DNA from: Betaproteobacteria bacterium
GTDB taxonomy: Bacteria > Pseudomonadota > Gammaproteobacteria > Burkholderiales > Burkholderiaceae_F
Length of the DNA stretch: 37,195 bases
Assembly (NCBI GenBank): GCA_005882215.1
Contig: VBCK01000131.1
Location: 1 to 37,195, forward strand
Direction: 5' to 3'
Part shown: positions 19,641 to 30,211 of the stretch, piece by piece
Position numbering within the stretch: the first letter of the stretch is position 1
Layout: each line of letters starts with the position of its first letter
The notes under the pieces: generated by a model
What the model was told of the DNA's origin: nothing
The model's database searches: none
What the model saw: the letters and a program-made list of their open reading frames with translations, nothing else
Position numbers and translations under genes: made by a program

Positions 19641-20899
19641 GACGCCATACCCCCTCGCATCAGCGCCCGGTTCTCGAAGTCGACCCGAAGCAGCAGCGCC
19701 AGCGCAACCACGGTCGACAACAGCGCCGAGCCCCCGTAGCTCATCAGCGGCAAGGTCAGGCCCTTGGTGGGCAACAGCCCGGAGGCAACGCCGATGTTGA
19801 TGAACGCCTGCACGCCGATCCACAATCCGACGCCTTGCGCCACCAGCCCGCCGAACGTGCGATCCAGCGCCACGGCCTGGCGCCCGATCTCGAAGGCGCG
19901 CCGCGTCAGCCAGTAAAAGGCCAGCACGACGGCCAGCACGCCCGCCAGACCGAGTTCTTCTCCGATCACCGCGACGATGAAATCGGTGTGCGCCTCGGGC
20001 AGGTAGTGCAGTTTTTCCACGCTCGCGCCCAGGCCGACCCCGAACCATTCGCCGCGCCCGAACGCGATCAGGGAGTGCGACAGCTGATAGCCGCGCCCCA
20101 GCACGTTGTCGGCCGACCACGGATCCAGGTACGCGAAGATGCGGTCGCGCCGCCACGGGCTGGTCCAGATCACCGTCATGAACGCGACGGCCAGCGCCAC
20201 CGTGATCGACGCGAACAGGCGGCCATTGACTCCGCCCAGGAACAGGATCCCCATGCTGATGGCAACGATCACGCCGAATGCGCCCAGATCCGGCTGCAGC
20301 AGCAACAGCACGCCGACCACGGCCATCACGCCCGCCATCGGCAGGAAGCCCCTCCTGAAATCGTGCATCGTGTCCTGCTTGCGCACCGTGAAGTCGGCGG
20401 CGTACAGCACGCACGCGAGCTTCATCAGCTCGGACGGCTGAAGATTGAGCGGCCCGAGCCCGATCCAGCGGCGCGCCCCGAGCGCGCCCTTGCCGATTCC
20501 CGGCACCAGGACCACGACCAGCAGCAGCACCCCGCCCAGGAATGTCCAGCGGGCCGCCTGCTGCCAGCCCTTCATCGGCACAGCGAACGCGCAGGCGGCG
20601 GCGCCGGCCGCGATCAGCATCGACGACGCGTGGCGAAGCAGGAAATGCGCCGGCGTGACGTTGTAGCGCGGCGAGTCGGCCAGCGCGATCGAGGCCGAGT
20701 ACACCATCACCGCACCGAACATCAGAAGCCCCGCCACCACCGTCAGCAGCGTCGCGTCGACGCGGTCGAAGCGCCCGTCGCTGCGCACGCCGGCCACGCC
20801 CCCCAGGCCGGCCAGCGCGAGCCTGTCGGCGCCGGGGGTCAATCGCTCGCCGCCGCGCCCGCGGCGGCGCAGCGGGCGCAAGACGCGGTTCAGCCGCAC
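19637..20899 (-). CDS. ftsW: Septal peptidoglycan polymerase FtsW
   Basis: FtsW is the SEDS-family glycosyltransferase that polymerises lipid II at the septum with FtsI. The 420-residue product has about ten transmembrane segments and the SEDS signatures [65 protein letters not shown] and the final [20 protein letters not shown] chose GTG at 20899 because GAGGG lies a few bases upstream; this start overlaps the end of murD by ten bases. The basic N-terminus ([19 protein letters not shown]) is a long cytoplasmic tail. Confidence 0.97.
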   Translation of the reverse strand: MRLNRVLRPLRRRGRGGERLTPGADRLALAGLGGVAGVRSDGRFDRVDATLLTVVAGLLMFGAVMVYSASIALADSPRYNVTPAHFLLRHASSMLIAAGAAACAFAVPMKGWQQAARWTFLGGVLLLVVVLVPGIGKGALGARRWIGLGPLNLQPSELMKLACVLYAADFTVRKQDTMHDFRRGFLPMAGVMAVVGVLLLLQPDLGAFGVIVAISMGILFLGGVNGRLFASITVALAVAFMTVIWTSPWRRDRIFAYLDPWSADNVLGRGYQLSHSLIAFGRGEWFGVGLGASVEKLHYLPEAHTDFIVAVIGEELGLAGVLAVVLAFYWLTRRAFEIGRQAVALDRTFGGLVAQGVGLWIGVQAFINIGVASGLLPTKGLTLPLMSYGGSALLSTVVALALLLRVDFENRALMRGGMAS

Positions 20900-22434
20900 A
20901 GAGCCCTCGCCGCATACGGTCGACCGCGATCGCCCGGTCCGGCTGCCCCGGAGGCGCCTGCCCCGGCGCGCGCGAGCTCCTGCACGGCCTGCACGAACAC
21001 CTCGGCCCGATGCGCGTAGTCGCGGAACATGTCGAAGCTCGCACAGGCGGGCGACAGCAGCACCGCGTCGCCGCGGGCCGCCAGGCCGCTCGCACTGATC
21101 ACGGCCTCGTGCAGCGTGGCCGCCGTGACAATGGGAAGGTCGGGTGGAACGCCGCCTGCCTGCAAAGCCTGCCCGATGCGCGGGCCGTCGCGCCCGATCA
21201 GAACCACCGCGCGCGCGTGCGCAGCGACCGCGCCGGCCAGCGGTTCGAAGCGCTGCTGCTTGCCGTCGCCGCCCAGGATCACCACCAGCTTGCGGCTCTC
21301 GGAGGCCAGCCCCTGGATCGCCGCCAGCGTGGCGCCAACGTTGGTTCCCTTGCTGTCGTCGTAGTACTCGACCGCGTCGACCGTGGCGACCCGCTCGGTG
21401 CGGTGCGGTTCGCCCCCGTACTCGCGCAGCGCCTGCAGGCTCGGACCGAGCGCACAGCCGATCGCTCGCACCAGCGCCAGCGCCGCCAGCGCGTTCATCG
21501 CGTTGTGCCGGCCGTGGATCCTGAGCGCATCGGACGGCATCAACCGGCGCACGAACACCGGGCCCTGCGTGCGCGCGGCGCGACGGCGCGACGGCGCCGA
21601 CTGCTGGTACGGATCCTCGGCCAGCGCCAGCCAGTCGATGCCCCGGTCGTGCACCAGTCCGAATTCGTCGGCGTGAACCGGTGCGTCGACTCCGAAGCTC
21701 GACACGCGCGCGCCCGCCGGGGCGAGCGACATCACGGCCGCATCCATCCGATTCAGCACCGCGATCGTGCCGCGCGCCAGAATGCGCGCCTTGGCCTGCG
21801 CGTAGTGCGTCATCGAGTCGTGCCAGTCCAGGTGATCCTCGGTCAGGTTCAGGATCGCCGCCGCATCGCAGGCGAGCGTCGCCGTGGTCTCGAGCTGGAA
21901 GCTGGACAGCTCCAGCACCCACACGTCCGGCAGCCGATCGGCGTCAAGCCGCGAGGCCAGCACGTCCAGTGCGCAAGGCGCGATGTTGCCGGCCACCGCC
22001 ACGTCGCGCCCACCGGCCCGCGCCATCTTCCCGGCCAGGCTGGTCGTGGTCGTCTTGCCGTTGGTGCCGGTGACGCCGATCAGCCGCGGCTGGTAGCCGC
22101 GCTCCTGTCGCAGGCGTGCCAGCGCCTGGGCGAACAGCTCGATCTCGCCGGCGAGCGGCACGCGCGCGCGACGGGCGGCGTCGACCAGCGGCGCGGCCGG
22201 CGGACGGCGCGGCGCAAGTCCGGGGCTGATCGCCAGCAGCTCGACGCCCTCCAGCGCCGACGTTTCGAGTGCGCCGGTGCGAAGCTCGGCCTCGGGCAGC
22301 TCCCGGCGCAGCGCGGAGCCCATCGGCGGGTCCTGGCGCGTGTCGGCCACCCGCACCTGCCAGCCCTCGCGCGCCAGCCAGCGCGCCATCGCGAGGCCGC
22401 TGTGGCCGAGCCCCAGCACCAGCGCCCGTTTCAT
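20890..22434 (-). CDS. murD: UDP-N-acetylmuramoyl-L-alanine--D-glutamate ligase MurD
   Basis: MurD adds D-glutamate to UDP-MurNAc-L-Ala. The 514-residue product has the N-terminal nucleotide-binding [15 protein letters not shown], the ATP loop [13 protein letters not shown], the central [10 protein letters not shown] and [13 protein letters not shown] motifs, [15 protein letters not shown] and the C-terminal [16 protein letters not shown] and [18 protein letters not shown]. It is longer than E. coli MurD (438 residues); a basic insert (about residues 285-300) and an alanine/glycine-rich tail explain part of the difference. ATG at 22434; mraY ends seven bases upstream. Confidence 0.98.
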   Translation of the reverse strand: MKRALVLGLGHSGLAMARWLAREGWQVRVADTRQDPPMGSALRRELPEAELRTGALETSALEGVELLAISPGLAPRRPPAAPLVDAARRARVPLAGEIELFAQALARLRQERGYQPRLIGVTGTNGKTTTTSLAGKMARAGGRDVAVAGNIAPCALDVLASRLDADRLPDVWVLELSSFQLETTATLACDAAAILNLTEDHLDWHDSMTHYAQAKARILARGTIAVLNRMDAAVMSLAPAGARVSSFGVDAPVHADEFGLVHDRGIDWLALAEDPYQQSAPSRRRAARTQGPVFVRRLMPSDALRIHGRHNAMNALAALALVRAIGCALGPSLQALREYGGEPHRTERVATVDAVEYYDDSKGTNVGATLAAIQGLASESRKLVVILGGDGKQQRFEPLAGAVAAHARAVVLIGRDGPRIGQALQAGGVPPDLPIVTAATLHEAVISASGLAARGDAVLLSPACASFDMFRDYAHRAEVFVQAVQELARAGAGASGAAGPGDRGRPYAARALCG

Positions 22435-22441
22435 CGCCGCC

Positions 22442-23596
22442 TCATCGGATCTTCAACGTCGACAGGCCGATCAGCACCAGAATCATCGTGATGATCCAGA
22501 ACCGCACCACGACCTGGTTCTCCTTCCAGCCCGACAACTCGAAGTGGTGGTGCAGCGGCGCCATCCGGAAGATGCGCCGGCCGCCGGTCCATCGGAAGTA
22601 GATCACCTGCATCATCACCGACACCGTCTCGGCGACGAACACGCCGCCCATGATGAACAGCACGATCTCCTGCCGCGTGATCACCGCGATCGTGCCCAGC
22701 ACCGCGCCCAGCGCGAGCGCGCCCACGTCACCCATGAAAACCTCGGCCGGGTAGGCGTTGAACCACAGGAACGCCAGACCCGCTCCGGCCATCGCGCCGC
22801 ACACGATCGCCAGCTCGCCGGCGCCGGGTATGTGAGGAAACAGCAGATAACGGGCCCAGTCGGCTCGCCCCACCACGTACGCGAAAACCCCGAGCGCGCT
22901 GCCGATCATCACGGTCGGCATGATCGCCAGCCCGTCGAGCCCGTCGGTCAGATTCACCGCATTGCTGGCGCCGACGATCACCAGGTAGGACAGGGCGGCG
23001 AACCCGACAACCCCCATCGGATAAGCGACATTCTTGAAAAACGGAACGATCAGGTCCGCGCGCGGCGGCAGCCTGGTGACGAACCCGTTGGCCATCCATT
23101 CCAGCAGCAGCGCCCACATGCGCGAGGTCGATGGCGCAGCGATGGCCAGGGTCAGATAGATGGCGGCGGTCAACCCCACCACGGTCTGCCACAGGAACTT
23201 CTCACGCGCCGGCATTCCCTTCGAATCGCGCTTGACCACCTTGCGATAGTCGTCGACCCATCCGATCCAGCCAAACCCGAACATCACCAGCAGCACGACC
23301 CAGATGAAGCGGTTCGACAGGTCGGCCCACAGCACCGTGGTCACCACGATCGAGATCAGGATCAGTGCGCCGCCCATGGTCGGCGTTCCCGACTTCTCCA
23401 GGTGCGTCTGCGGACCGTCCGTTCGCACCGATTGGCCGATCTTCATCTCGGTCAGCCACCGTATCACCGCGGGGCCGGCCACCAGGCCGATCACCAAGGC
23501 GGTACCCGTCGCGAGTACTGCGCGCAGCGTCAAGTAAGTGAACACGTTGAAGGCGCGCACGTCCTGCGACAGCCACTGGAACAGCTCAAGCAACAT
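22442..23596 (-). CDS. mraY: Phospho-N-acetylmuramoyl-pentapeptide transferase MraY
   Basis: MraY links phospho-MurNAc-pentapeptide to undecaprenyl phosphate to make lipid I. The 384-residue membrane protein has about ten transmembrane helices. Catalytic and signature motifs are visible: [17 protein letters not shown] (the aspartate pair), [29 protein letters not shown] and [23 protein letters not shown]. The ATG at 23596 follows the murF TGA almost directly; a TTG two codons earlier would be a poor start. Confidence 0.98.
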   Translation of the reverse strand: MLLELFQWLSQDVRAFNVFTYLTLRAVLATGTALVIGLVAGPAVIRWLTEMKIGQSVRTDGPQTHLEKSGTPTMGGALILISIVVTTVLWADLSNRFIWVVLLVMFGFGWIGWVDDYRKVVKRDSKGMPAREKFLWQTVVGLTAAIYLTLAIAAPSTSRMWALLLEWMANGFVTRLPPRADLIVPFFKNVAYPMGVVGFAALSYLVIVGASNAVNLTDGLDGLAIMPTVMIGSALGVFAYVVGRADWARYLLFPHIPGAGELAIVCGAMAGAGLAFLWFNAYPAEVFMGDVGALALGAVLGTIAVITRQEIVLFIMGGVFVAETVSVMMQVIYFRWTGGRRIFRMAPLHHHFELSGWKENQVVVRFWIITMILVLIGLSTLKIR

Positions 23597-23598
23597 GA

Positions 23599-24975
23599 TC
23601 AATGTCCATCCGCGCCGCCGCCGTTTGCGATTGCCCGTACCACGCGCTCCATCCGCATGAAGCGCGAGCCCTTCACCAGCACGGCGCCGCCCGCGGTCAG
23701 GTAAGGCCGCACGGCCCCGATCAGCGATTCGACGTCGTCGAAGTGCCGGGCGCCGGCTCCAAAGGCGGCCACCGCCTCGCGCGACAGCGGCCCGCAGGCC
23801 AGCAGCGTTCCGATGCCGCGCTCCTTCGCATAGGCCCCGATTTCGCGGTGAAAGGCCGGCCCCTGCAGACCCACCTCGCCCATGTCGCCCAGCACCAGCA
23901 CGCGCGGCTCCGCCTCGGCCGCCAGCACGTCGATGGCGGCGCGCACCGAATCCGGGTTGGCGTTGTAGCTGTCATCGATCACGACCGTGCCGTGTGCGGT
24001 GCCCAGGCGGGCGCCGCGCCCGGCCACGGCGCGAAACGCAGCCAGCCCCGCCCCGATCGCCTGCGGCGCAAGTCCCAGGCCCAGGCAGCACGCCGCCGCC
24101 GCCAGCGCGTTGTGCACGTTGTGCGCACCGGCCACCGCCAGCGACGTTTCGATCGGACCGGCCGGGGTCCAGATTCGAAGCTCGCTGCCGTCTGCGCGGG
24201 CCACGGCGGTCGCCGTGATCGGGGCCTCCCCGTCGATCGCGAAATCGATGACCCGGCGCAGGCCCGCCAGATCCCGCCAGATCGAGGCGCACCGATCGTC
24301 GGCCGGAAACACCGCGATGCCCTCCGGTGGGAGCGAGGCCAGCACGGCGCCGTTCTCGCGCGCGGTCGCTTCCGGCGACTGCAGGAATTCCTGGTGTTCG
24401 CGCTGGGCGTTGTTCACCACCGCCAGCGTCGGCCGCGCCATCTGCGCCAGCTCGGCGATCTCGCCGGCGCGGTTCATCCCGAGCTCGAATACGGCGGCCC
24501 GGTGGTGGGCCGCCAGCTCGAACAGCATCAGCGGCAGGCCGATGTCGTTGTTCAGGTTGCCGCGGGTGGCGAGCCAGGCCTTGCGGCCGCCTCGCTCGCC
24601 GTAGGCCTGTGCAAAGATCGAGCCGATCATCTGGGTCAGGGTCGTCTTGCCGTTGCTTCCGGTAACCGCGACCACCGGCAGCGAAAAGCCGGAACGCCAG
24701 TGGGCCGCGGCCCGGCCCAGCGCGCGCCGCGCATCCGGAACCCGCAGCTGGGGCAGGTCGACCGGCACCGCGTGCTCCACCATCAGCGCGGCGGCGCCGC
24801 GCTGGCGCGCCTGCTGCACGTAGTCGTGGCCGTCGAAGCGCGGGCCGCGCAGCGCGACGAACAGGGCGCCGGCGCTCAGAGTGCGTGAATCGGTACTGAC
24901 CGATTCGATCCGCGTGCCGGCGCTGTCGGTTGCCGCGCCCTCGATCGCGCGCGCCAGTTCCCCGAGCGTGATCAT
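23599..24975 (-). CDS. murF: UDP-MurNAc-tripeptide--D-Ala-D-Ala ligase MurF
   Basis: MurF adds the D-Ala-D-Ala dipeptide made by Ddl, completing the cytoplasmic pentapeptide precursor. The 458-residue product has the N-terminal [28 protein letters not shown] loop [40 protein letters not shown] and the C-terminal [17 protein letters not shown] and LGDMGEVG motifs. Starting at ATG 24975 gives [13 protein letters not shown], the expected N-terminus, with an ATGA overlap with the murE stop. The frame is open far upstream inside murE, but that is antiparallel-free coincidence in GC-rich DNA. Confidence 0.98.
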   Translation of the reverse strand: MITLGELARAIEGAATDSAGTRIESVSTDSRTLSAGALFVALRGPRFDGHDYVQQARQRGAAALMVEHAVPVDLPQLRVPDARRALGRAAAHWRSGFSLPVVAVTGSNGKTTLTQMIGSIFAQAYGERGGRKAWLATRGNLNNDIGLPLMLFELAAHHRAAVFELGMNRAGEIAELAQMARPTLAVVNNAQREHQEFLQSPEATARENGAVLASLPPEGIAVFPADDRCASIWRDLAGLRRVIDFAIDGEAPITATAVARADGSELRIWTPAGPIETSLAVAGAHNVHNALAAAACCLGLGLAPQAIGAGLAAFRAVAGRGARLGTAHGTVVIDDSYNANPDSVRAAIDVLAAEAEPRVLVLGDMGEVGLQGPAFHREIGAYAKERGIGTLLACGPLSREAVAAFGAGARHFDDVESLIGAVRPYLTAGGAVLVKGSRFMRMERVVRAIANGGGADGH

Positions 24976-26537
24976 GATGCCTGCCCCGGCGCCAGGCCGG
25001 CGCGCCGCCGCAGCGCCGCGCTGGCGCATTCCAGGTCCGAGAACGCGAGGCGCCGGCCAGCCACCTCCTGGTACTGCTCGTGCCCCTTGCCGGCGATCAG
25101 CACGACGTCGGCCGCAGCGGCCTGCAGTACGGTGCGGTCGATCGCCAGGGCCCGGTCTTCGTCCTGGCTCAGACGCGCGCCGGCCTCGCCCGCTCCTGCG
25201 ATGATCTGGCCGATGATCCGTCCCGGATCCTCGCCACGCGGGTTGTCGCTGGTGACCACGATCCGGTCGGCGCCGCGCGCGGCCGCCGCGCCCATTTGTG
25301 GCCGCTTGCCCGGATCCCGATCGCCACCGGCACCGAACACGATCCACAAGCGGCCCGCCCGCGCCTGCGCCACCGGCCGCAGCGTGGCCAGCACCTGCTC
25401 GATCGCATCGGGCGTGTGGGCGTAGTCGATCAGCACCAGGGGCAGGTCCTGGCCGGCTGGCCCGGCTTCCTCGATATCGACCCGTTGCAGCCGGCCCGGA
25501 GGCGGACGCAAGCGCTGCAGCGCGCGGGCCGCATCCTGCGCGTCGACACCGGCCGCCAGCGCGATGCCGAGGACTCCGAGCACGTTGGACACGTTGAAGC
25601 GCCCGATCACCGGCGCGCGCAGCGGCACGGTGCGCGCCGGCGCGCCGACCCGCTGCAGCCGCGCGTCGAACTGGATGTCGTCCATGCCCAGCCGGATCGA
25701 CTCAGCGCTCAGGTCGATGTCCACCGGGGTCGCCGGCGCCACAGCCTGAGTCCGGTAGCCAGTGGTGCGAAGCCCGCGCGCGCGGCAGCGGTCGGCCAGC
25801 CGCTGTCCGAATTCGTCGTCCATGTTCAGAACCACCTGGGCGAGCGACGGCGCGTCGAACAGCTGCTCCTTGGCGTGCTCGTATTCGGCCATCGAGCCGT
25901 GATAGTCCAGGTGATCGCGGGTCAGGTTCGTGAACAGCGCCAGGTCGAACCGCGTCGAATCGGTGCGCCTCTGGTCCAGCCCGATCGAAGAGACCTCCAT
26001 CGCCAGGGCCTGCGCGCCCGCGTCCAGCAGCGCGCGCGCCTGACGCTGCAGCCCGACGGCGTCGGGAGTGGTCAGGGTCGCATCGGAGGCGAGCGCGTCC
26101 GGAAAGCCGGAGCCGACCGTTCCGATCACGGCGCAGCGCCGCCCGCATGCGGTCAGCACCTGGGCAATCCAGTGGCTGCAGGAGGTCTTGCCGTTGGTCC
26201 CGGTGACCCCGATCGTCAACAGCCGCGCCGTGGGGTCCCGGTAGAACGCCGCGCCGATCGCGGGTAGCTGCGCGGTCAGGCGCTCGACCTGCAGCATCGG
26301 GACCGCGCAGGCCGGTTCGTCCCCGTCGGTGGATTCGGTGACGACGGCCGCAGCCCCGCGCGCAACCGCATCGGCCACGTGCAGGCGGCCGTCGTCGCGC
26401 CGGCCTGGCAGCGCGAGAAACACGTCGCCGCGGCCGACTTCGCGGCTGTCGATCCGCAGGTGCGCCGCTTCGGATACGTGCGAACGGATCCAGGCAACGA
26501 TCTGCCCGGCCGACCGGAGTGTGTCAACGTCGCTCAT
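24972..26537 (-). CDS. murE: UDP-MurNAc-L-Ala-D-Glu--meso-diaminopimelate ligase MurE
   Basis: MurE adds the third peptide residue. The 521-residue product has RIDSREVGRGDVFLALPG, the ATP loop [10 protein letters not shown] (110-119), SSIGLDQRRTDSTRFDLALF, TNLTRDHLDYHGS and a carbamylation-type lysine in YEHAKEQLF (about K223). The motif DNPR (431-434) indicates meso-diaminopimelate as substrate. I prefer ATG 26537 (MSDVDTL); a GTG at 26570 adds 11 residues (APPFEAQVHG) without a better ribosome site. The ATG at 26598 that overlaps the ftsI stop is in another frame and runs into a stop, so it is not the start. Confidence 0.96.
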   Translation of the reverse strand: MSDVDTLRSAGQIVAWIRSHVSEAAHLRIDSREVGRGDVFLALPGRRDDGRLHVADAVARGAAAVVTESTDGDEPACAVPMLQVERLTAQLPAIGAAFYRDPTARLLTIGVTGTNGKTSCSHWIAQVLTACGRRCAVIGTVGSGFPDALASDATLTTPDAVGLQRQARALLDAGAQALAMEVSSIGLDQRRTDSTRFDLALFTNLTRDHLDYHGSMAEYEHAKEQLFDAPSLAQVVLNMDDEFGQRLADRCRARGLRTTGYRTQAVAPATPVDIDLSAESIRLGMDDIQFDARLQRVGAPARTVPLRAPVIGRFNVSNVLGVLGIALAAGVDAQDAARALQRLRPPPGRLQRVDIEEAGPAGQDLPLVLIDYAHTPDAIEQVLATLRPVAQARAGRLWIVFGAGGDRDPGKRPQMGAAAARGADRIVVTSDNPRGEDPGRIIGQIIAGAGEAGARLSQDEDRALAIDRTVLQAAAADVVLIAGKGHEQYQEVAGRRLAFSDLECASAALRRRAGLAPGQAS

Positions 26538-26594
26538 GCCATGAACCTGGGCTTCGAAGGGCGGTGCCACTATGAACGAAGGCGTTGCGGCCGT

Positions 26595-28397
26595 TCATCG
26601 TGCATCTGTCGTAGCGTCCGTCGCGGCCAGCGCCAGTGCCGGCGCCTGCGGGGCGACCTGCAAGGCCCGCAGGGTCCCGGCCACCACCTGGGCAAAAACA
26701 GGCGCGGCGACATCGCCGCCGTAATAGCGCCCGCGGTGCGGGTCATCGATCATCACCGCGATCACGACGCGGGCGTTCGACGCGGGCGCAAACCCGACGA
26801 AGGACGCCACATACGCGTCCGAATAGCGGCCGTCCCGCAGCTTGCGCGCGGTGCCGGTCTTGCCGGCCACCCGGTAGCCGGATACGCGCGCGCTGGCCGC
26901 GGTGCCCTCCTCGCCGGCGGCCAACTCCAGCATCCGGCGCAGCGCTTGCGCCGTCTGCGGCCGCAGTACGGGCACCGGCGGCGCGGGCGACTCGGAGTGC
27001 ATCACGCTGACCGGCACGATGTCGCCGTCGCGGGCAAACACCAGGTAGGCGCGCGCCAGCTGCAGCAGGGAGACCGAGACCCCGTAGCCATAGGAAATCG
27101 TCGCCTGCTCGATCTCGCGCCAACTGCCGGGGGGCCGCAGACGGCCGGCCACCGCGCCGGTCAGACCCGCGCGCGGCGCCTGCCCGAAGCCGACCGCGGT
27201 CATCGTGTCCCACAAGGCCTGGGCCGGCAGCTGCAACGCGATCTTCGCGGTACCGACGTTGCTCGACTTGGCCAGTACCTGTTCGACCGTCAGCAGCCCA
27301 TGCGAACTGGTGTCCGAGATCGTCCTTCCCCCGATCCGGATCCATCCGGGTGCGGTTTCGACTGTCGACTGCGGCGTCACCACGCCGGCTTCCAGCGCGG
27401 TGGCGATCGAGAAGGGCTTGATCGTCGAGCCGGGCTCGAACGTGTCGCTCACCGCGCGGTTGCGCACGCGCTGCGGCTGCATCCTGTCGCGCCGGGCCGG
27501 GTCGAAGCTGGGCCAGTTGGTCAGCGCCAGGATCTCGCCGCTGGCCACGTCGAGCACGACGATCGATCCTCCCTCGGCCTGGTTGGCCTCGACCGCCGTT
27601 CGCAATGCCGAGAAAGCGATGTACTGGATCCGGTTGTCGATCGACAGCTGGATGTCGCGCCCTTCGACCGGCTCGCGCACCCAGTCGTCTTCGACGGCCC
27701 GCCCCAGCCGGTCCTTGATCAGCCGGCGCAAACCGTGCCGGCCGGCCAGCGTGCGCTCGAATGCGAGCTCGATGCCGTCCTGACCGCGATCCTCGACGTC
27801 GGTAAATCCCAGCAACTGGGCAGTGATCGCCCCCTCGGGATACAGGCGACGGAACTCGCGGCTGGTGTGGATTCCGGCCAGGTTGAACGATTCGACCCGC
27901 TGGGCGATGTCCGGTTCGACCTGGCGTTTCAGGTAGACGAAACTGCGGTCGTCGGCAGCCAGGCGCCGGCGCAACTCGGTGGACGGCACCTCCAGCAGCC
28001 GCGCGAGCTGCGCCAGATCCCGCTTGCCCGTGGCGACGTCGTCCGGAATGGCCCAGATCCCGCGGGCCGGAACGGAGGAGGCGAGCACCACTCCGTTGCG
28101 ATCGGTAATCGTGCCGCGGGTGGCCGCCACGTCCAGCGTGCGTGCATAGCGCGCTTCGCCCTGGCGCTGCAGGAATTGAGTCGACAGGCCCCCCTGCAGG
28201 TAGAAGACCCGGCCAGCCAGAGCGATGAATCCGCAGAACAATGCGAACAGCAGCATGCGCGAGCGCCAGGCCGGCAGCCGAACCGCCAGCAAGGGATTGG
28301 CCGGCCCCGGCCCCGAGTCGGCTGCGGAGCGACGTTTGCGCGCGCGCCGGCCGCCCGGTTGCGGGCGCAGCGTGCCTGGACGGGACGATTCCCTCAC
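26595..28397 (-). CDS. ftsI: Septal transpeptidase FtsI (PBP3)
   Basis: FtsI crosslinks septal peptidoglycan in the periplasm, working with FtsW. The 600-residue product has a long basic cytoplasmic N-terminus, one transmembrane helix (about 47-63), the dimerisation domain with RGTITDRNGVVLASS, and the penicillin-binding domain with STIK (324-327), SSN (378-380) and KTGT (513-516). A GTG at 28397 is the start, overlapping the ftsL TGA as GTGA. The C-terminus is an alanine-rich tail after the catalytic domain. All active-site motifs are intact. Confidence 0.98.
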   Translation of the reverse strand: MRESSRPGTLRPQPGGRRARKRRSAADSGPGPANPLLAVRLPAWRSRMLLFALFCGFIALAGRVFYLQGGLSTQFLQRQGEARYARTLDVAATRGTITDRNGVVLASSVPARGIWAIPDDVATGKRDLAQLARLLEVPSTELRRRLAADDRSFVYLKRQVEPDIAQRVESFNLAGIHTSREFRRLYPEGAITAQLLGFTDVEDRGQDGIELAFERTLAGRHGLRRLIKDRLGRAVEDDWVREPVEGRDIQLSIDNRIQYIAFSALRTAVEANQAEGGSIVVLDVASGEILALTNWPSFDPARRDRMQPQRVRNRAVSDTFEPGSTIKPFSIATALEAGVVTPQSTVETAPGWIRIGGRTISDTSSHGLLTVEQVLAKSSNVGTAKIALQLPAQALWDTMTAVGFGQAPRAGLTGAVAGRLRPPGSWREIEQATISYGYGVSVSLLQLARAYLVFARDGDIVPVSVMHSESPAPPVPVLRPQTAQALRRMLELAAGEEGTAASARVSGYRVAGKTGTARKLRDGRYSDAYVASFVGFAPASNARVVIAVMIDDPHRGRYYGGDVAAPVFAQVVAGTLRALQVAPQAPALALAATDATTDAR

Positions 28398-28678
28398 GGC
28401 TGCCCTGCGCGCGCCGCCGGCGGCAGCAACGTGGTGTGTTCGGGATCGATCGGCCGCATGCCGAGCTGACGCGCAGCGGCCTCGATCACGGCAGGTTGGC
28501 TGGCGCGGCCGAGCTCGATCCGCAGCCGGTTGCCCTCGGCCTCGCTCTGGCGCGCAAGCTGCTGCGCGGCCTCCAGGTCTGCGAACAGCTCACGCGCGCG
28601 ATGCTGCGAGGTCACGAGGGACAGGGCACTGGCCATCAGCAAAGCCGCCAGCAGGGCAACCACCATGCGCGAGGGCAT
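28394..28678 (-). CDS. ftsL: Cell division protein FtsL
   Basis: FtsL is a small bitopic protein that forms the FtsQLB complex. The 94-residue product has a transmembrane helix (about residues 5-22) followed by a coiled-coil-like periplasmic segment (LFADLEAAQQLARQSEAEGNRLRIELG) and the AVIEAAARQLGMRPIDPEHT motif common to FtsL. It sits between rsmH and ftsI, its standard position, with a GTGA overlap to ftsI and 14 bases after rsmH. Sequence conservation in FtsL is low, so context carries much of the call. Confidence 0.95.
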   Translation of the reverse strand: MPSRMVVALLAALLMASALSLVTSQHRARELFADLEAAQQLARQSEAEGNRLRIELGRASQPAVIEAAARQLGMRPIDPEHTTLLPPAARAGQP

Positions 28679-28692
28679 CGCCCGCTCCCGCC

Positions 28693-29667
28693 TCAGTGCG
28701 CCGCCCGCACCGTGGCCCCGGTGCGCTCGGCCACGCGCATCAGCGCGGACCTGGCCCTCGGATTGGCCGCAATCTCGGCCTGGTCGGGCCGAAGGCGCTC
28801 GAGCGGCCGCAGCAGCGCCGGCGGCAGCTCGGCCGCGCGCAGCGGTACGCGCGCCAACGCCCGCTCCGGATGGGCGTGCGAGTCGATGAAGCGCTTCACG
28901 ATCCGGTCTTCCAGCGAGTGAAAGCTGATCACGACCAGCCTTGCACCGGGCGCCATCCGCGCGACCGAGGTCTCCAGCGTCAGCGCCAGTTCTTCAAGCT
29001 CCTGATTGATGAAAATCCGCAAAGCCTGAAAAGTGCGCGTGGCCGGATGCTGATTCGGATCCTTGCGGTCTTTGACGGGGATCGCGCGTGCCACGACCTC
29101 GGCGAGCTCGGATGTGCGTTCCACGGGCCGGCCGGCGGACTGGCGAGCCACGATCGCTTTGGCAATCGACGAAGCAAACCGCTCATCGCCGAACTCGCGC
29201 ACGACTCGCCGCACTTCGGCCAGGTCGGCGCGGGCCAGCCACTGAGCCACCGACTGACCACAGTCCGGATCCATCCGCATATCGAGCGGCCCGTCCAGCC
29301 GCAGCGAAAATCCGCGCGCCGCGTCGTCGAGCTGGGGCGAGGACACGCCAAGGTCCATCAGCAAGCCGCTGATGGCCGATATCGAACGGGCGTCGAGCAC
29401 CTCGCCCAGCCTGGAAAAGCGCGTCCGCACGAATTCGAAGCGCACGTCCGCGACCGAAGCGGCGTCGGCCTCGGCGTCCGGATCCCGGTCCAGCGCGATC
29501 AGCCGTCCGCTGTTTCCGAGCCGCTGCAGGATCCGGCGCGCGTGTCCGCCTCGGCCGTAGGTCGCGTCCACGTAGGTCGCTTCAGGGTCGGTCACCAGCA
29601 TCGCCACGGCCGCCTCGGCCATCACCGTCCGGTGCCCGGACCCGCTCGCCGCAGAGGAGGAGCTCAT
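28693..29667 (-). CDS. rsmH: 16S rRNA (cytosine1402-N4)-methyltransferase RsmH
   Basis: RsmH (formerly MraW) methylates C1402 of 16S rRNA with S-adenosylmethionine. The 324-residue product has GHRTVMAEAAVAML, the SAM-binding DATYGRGGHARRIL, LMDLGVSSPQLDDAARGFS, LDMRMD and the C-terminal VISFHSLEDRIVKRFI. It is six bases after the mraZ stop and ahead of ftsL, in the standard dcw order. The ATG at 29667 gives a serine-rich leader of about ten residues. Confidence 0.98.
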   Translation of the reverse strand: MSSSSAASGSGHRTVMAEAAVAMLVTDPEATYVDATYGRGGHARRILQRLGNSGRLIALDRDPDAEADAASVADVRFEFVRTRFSRLGEVLDARSISAISGLLMDLGVSSPQLDDAARGFSLRLDGPLDMRMDPDCGQSVAQWLARADLAEVRRVVREFGDERFASSIAKAIVARQSAGRPVERTSELAEVVARAIPVKDRKDPNQHPATRTFQALRIFINQELEELALTLETSVARMAPGARLVVISFHSLEDRIVKRFIDSHAHPERALARVPLRAAELPPALLRPLERLRPDQAEIAANPRARSALMRVAERTGATVRAAH

Positions 29668-29673
29668 CCACGC

Positions 29674-30102
29674 TTAGAACGAAAACGACGCCGCGGATTC
29701 CGGCAGAGCCTGCCCGAGCTGGCTTTGCTCGTGCTGCGCCAGCCGCGCCAGGTCCCACAGCTCGAAATGGGTGGCCATGCCCAGCAACATCACGTCGCGC
29801 TCCAGTGCCGCCGCGGCGCGCAGCTCGGAGGGCACCAGCACGCGACCGGCGCTGTCGATCTCGGTGTCGGCCGCGCTTCCGAGCAGCAGTCGCTGCAGCG
29901 CCCGCGCCGAATAGGGCAGCGTCGCGATCTTCTCGCGCCGGGCCTCCCACACCGGGCGCGGATAGACCAGCAGGCAGCCGTCGGGATGCCTTGTCAGCGT
30001 CAGGCGCCCTTCGCACTGCGCCGTCAGCACGTCGCGGTGCCGGCTCGGGACCGACACGCGCCCCTTTCCGTCCAACGTCAGCTGCGATGCGCCTTGGAAC
30101 AC
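29674..30102 (-). CDS. mraZ: Transcriptional regulator MraZ
   Basis: MraZ is an AbrB-fold ring-forming DNA-binding protein that regulates its own dcw operon. The 142-residue product has two SpoVT/AbrB-type repeats: LTLDGKGRVSVPSRHRDVL (about 8-26) and IDSAGRVLVPSELRAAAAL (about 80-98), typical for the family. The start is a GTG (30102-30100) read as fMet-FQGASQ, with GGA eight bases upstream. A four-repeat MraZ box precedes it at 30168-30202, so autoregulation is expected. It is the first gene of the dcw cluster. Confidence 0.97.
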   Translation of the reverse strand: MFQGASQLTLDGKGRVSVPSRHRDVLTAQCEGRLTLTRHPDGCLLVYPRPVWEARREKIATLPYSARALQRLLLGSAADTEIDSAGRVLVPSELRAAAALERDVMLLGMATHFELWDLARLAQHEQSQLGQALPESAASFSF

Positions 30103-30160
30103 GGCCGGTTCCGAGTGGATTGTCGCCAGCTCTCAGCTCTAAATCAGGACCAAGCAGTGA

Positions 30161-30172
30161 GAGCGATCGCTC
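30161..30172. repeat. 12-bp perfect palindrome next to the MraZ box
   Basis: GAGCGATCGCTC is a perfect palindrome that includes the last, weakest MraZ-box repeat. Flanking AGTG/CACT arms extend it with a two-base bulge. In RNA it would form a hairpin in the mraZ leader; as DNA it could be a site for a second, dimeric regulator. Confidence 0.6.
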
Positions 30173-30202
30173 ACTAATCCACTCTATCCCACTTTTTTGC
30201 AC
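30168..30202 (-). promoter_or_regulatory. MraZ operator: four direct repeats at 10-bp period
   Basis: On the minus strand GTGCA (30202-30198), GTGGG (30192-30188), GTGGA (30182-30178) and GAGCG (30172-30168) occur exactly ten bases apart with AT-rich five-base spacers. MraZ is known to bind several TGGG-like repeats with this spacing upstream of its gene. The central two repeats are the best matches. The array starts just downstream of the predicted transcription start, which suits repression by MraZ. Confidence 0.8.
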
Positions 30203-30211
30203 AGGTGGGCC

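Noticed and set aside
26537-26598. ATG overlapping the ftsI stop (ATGA) as the murE start
   Set aside because: This ATG is in a different frame from MurE and hits a stop within about 25 codons.
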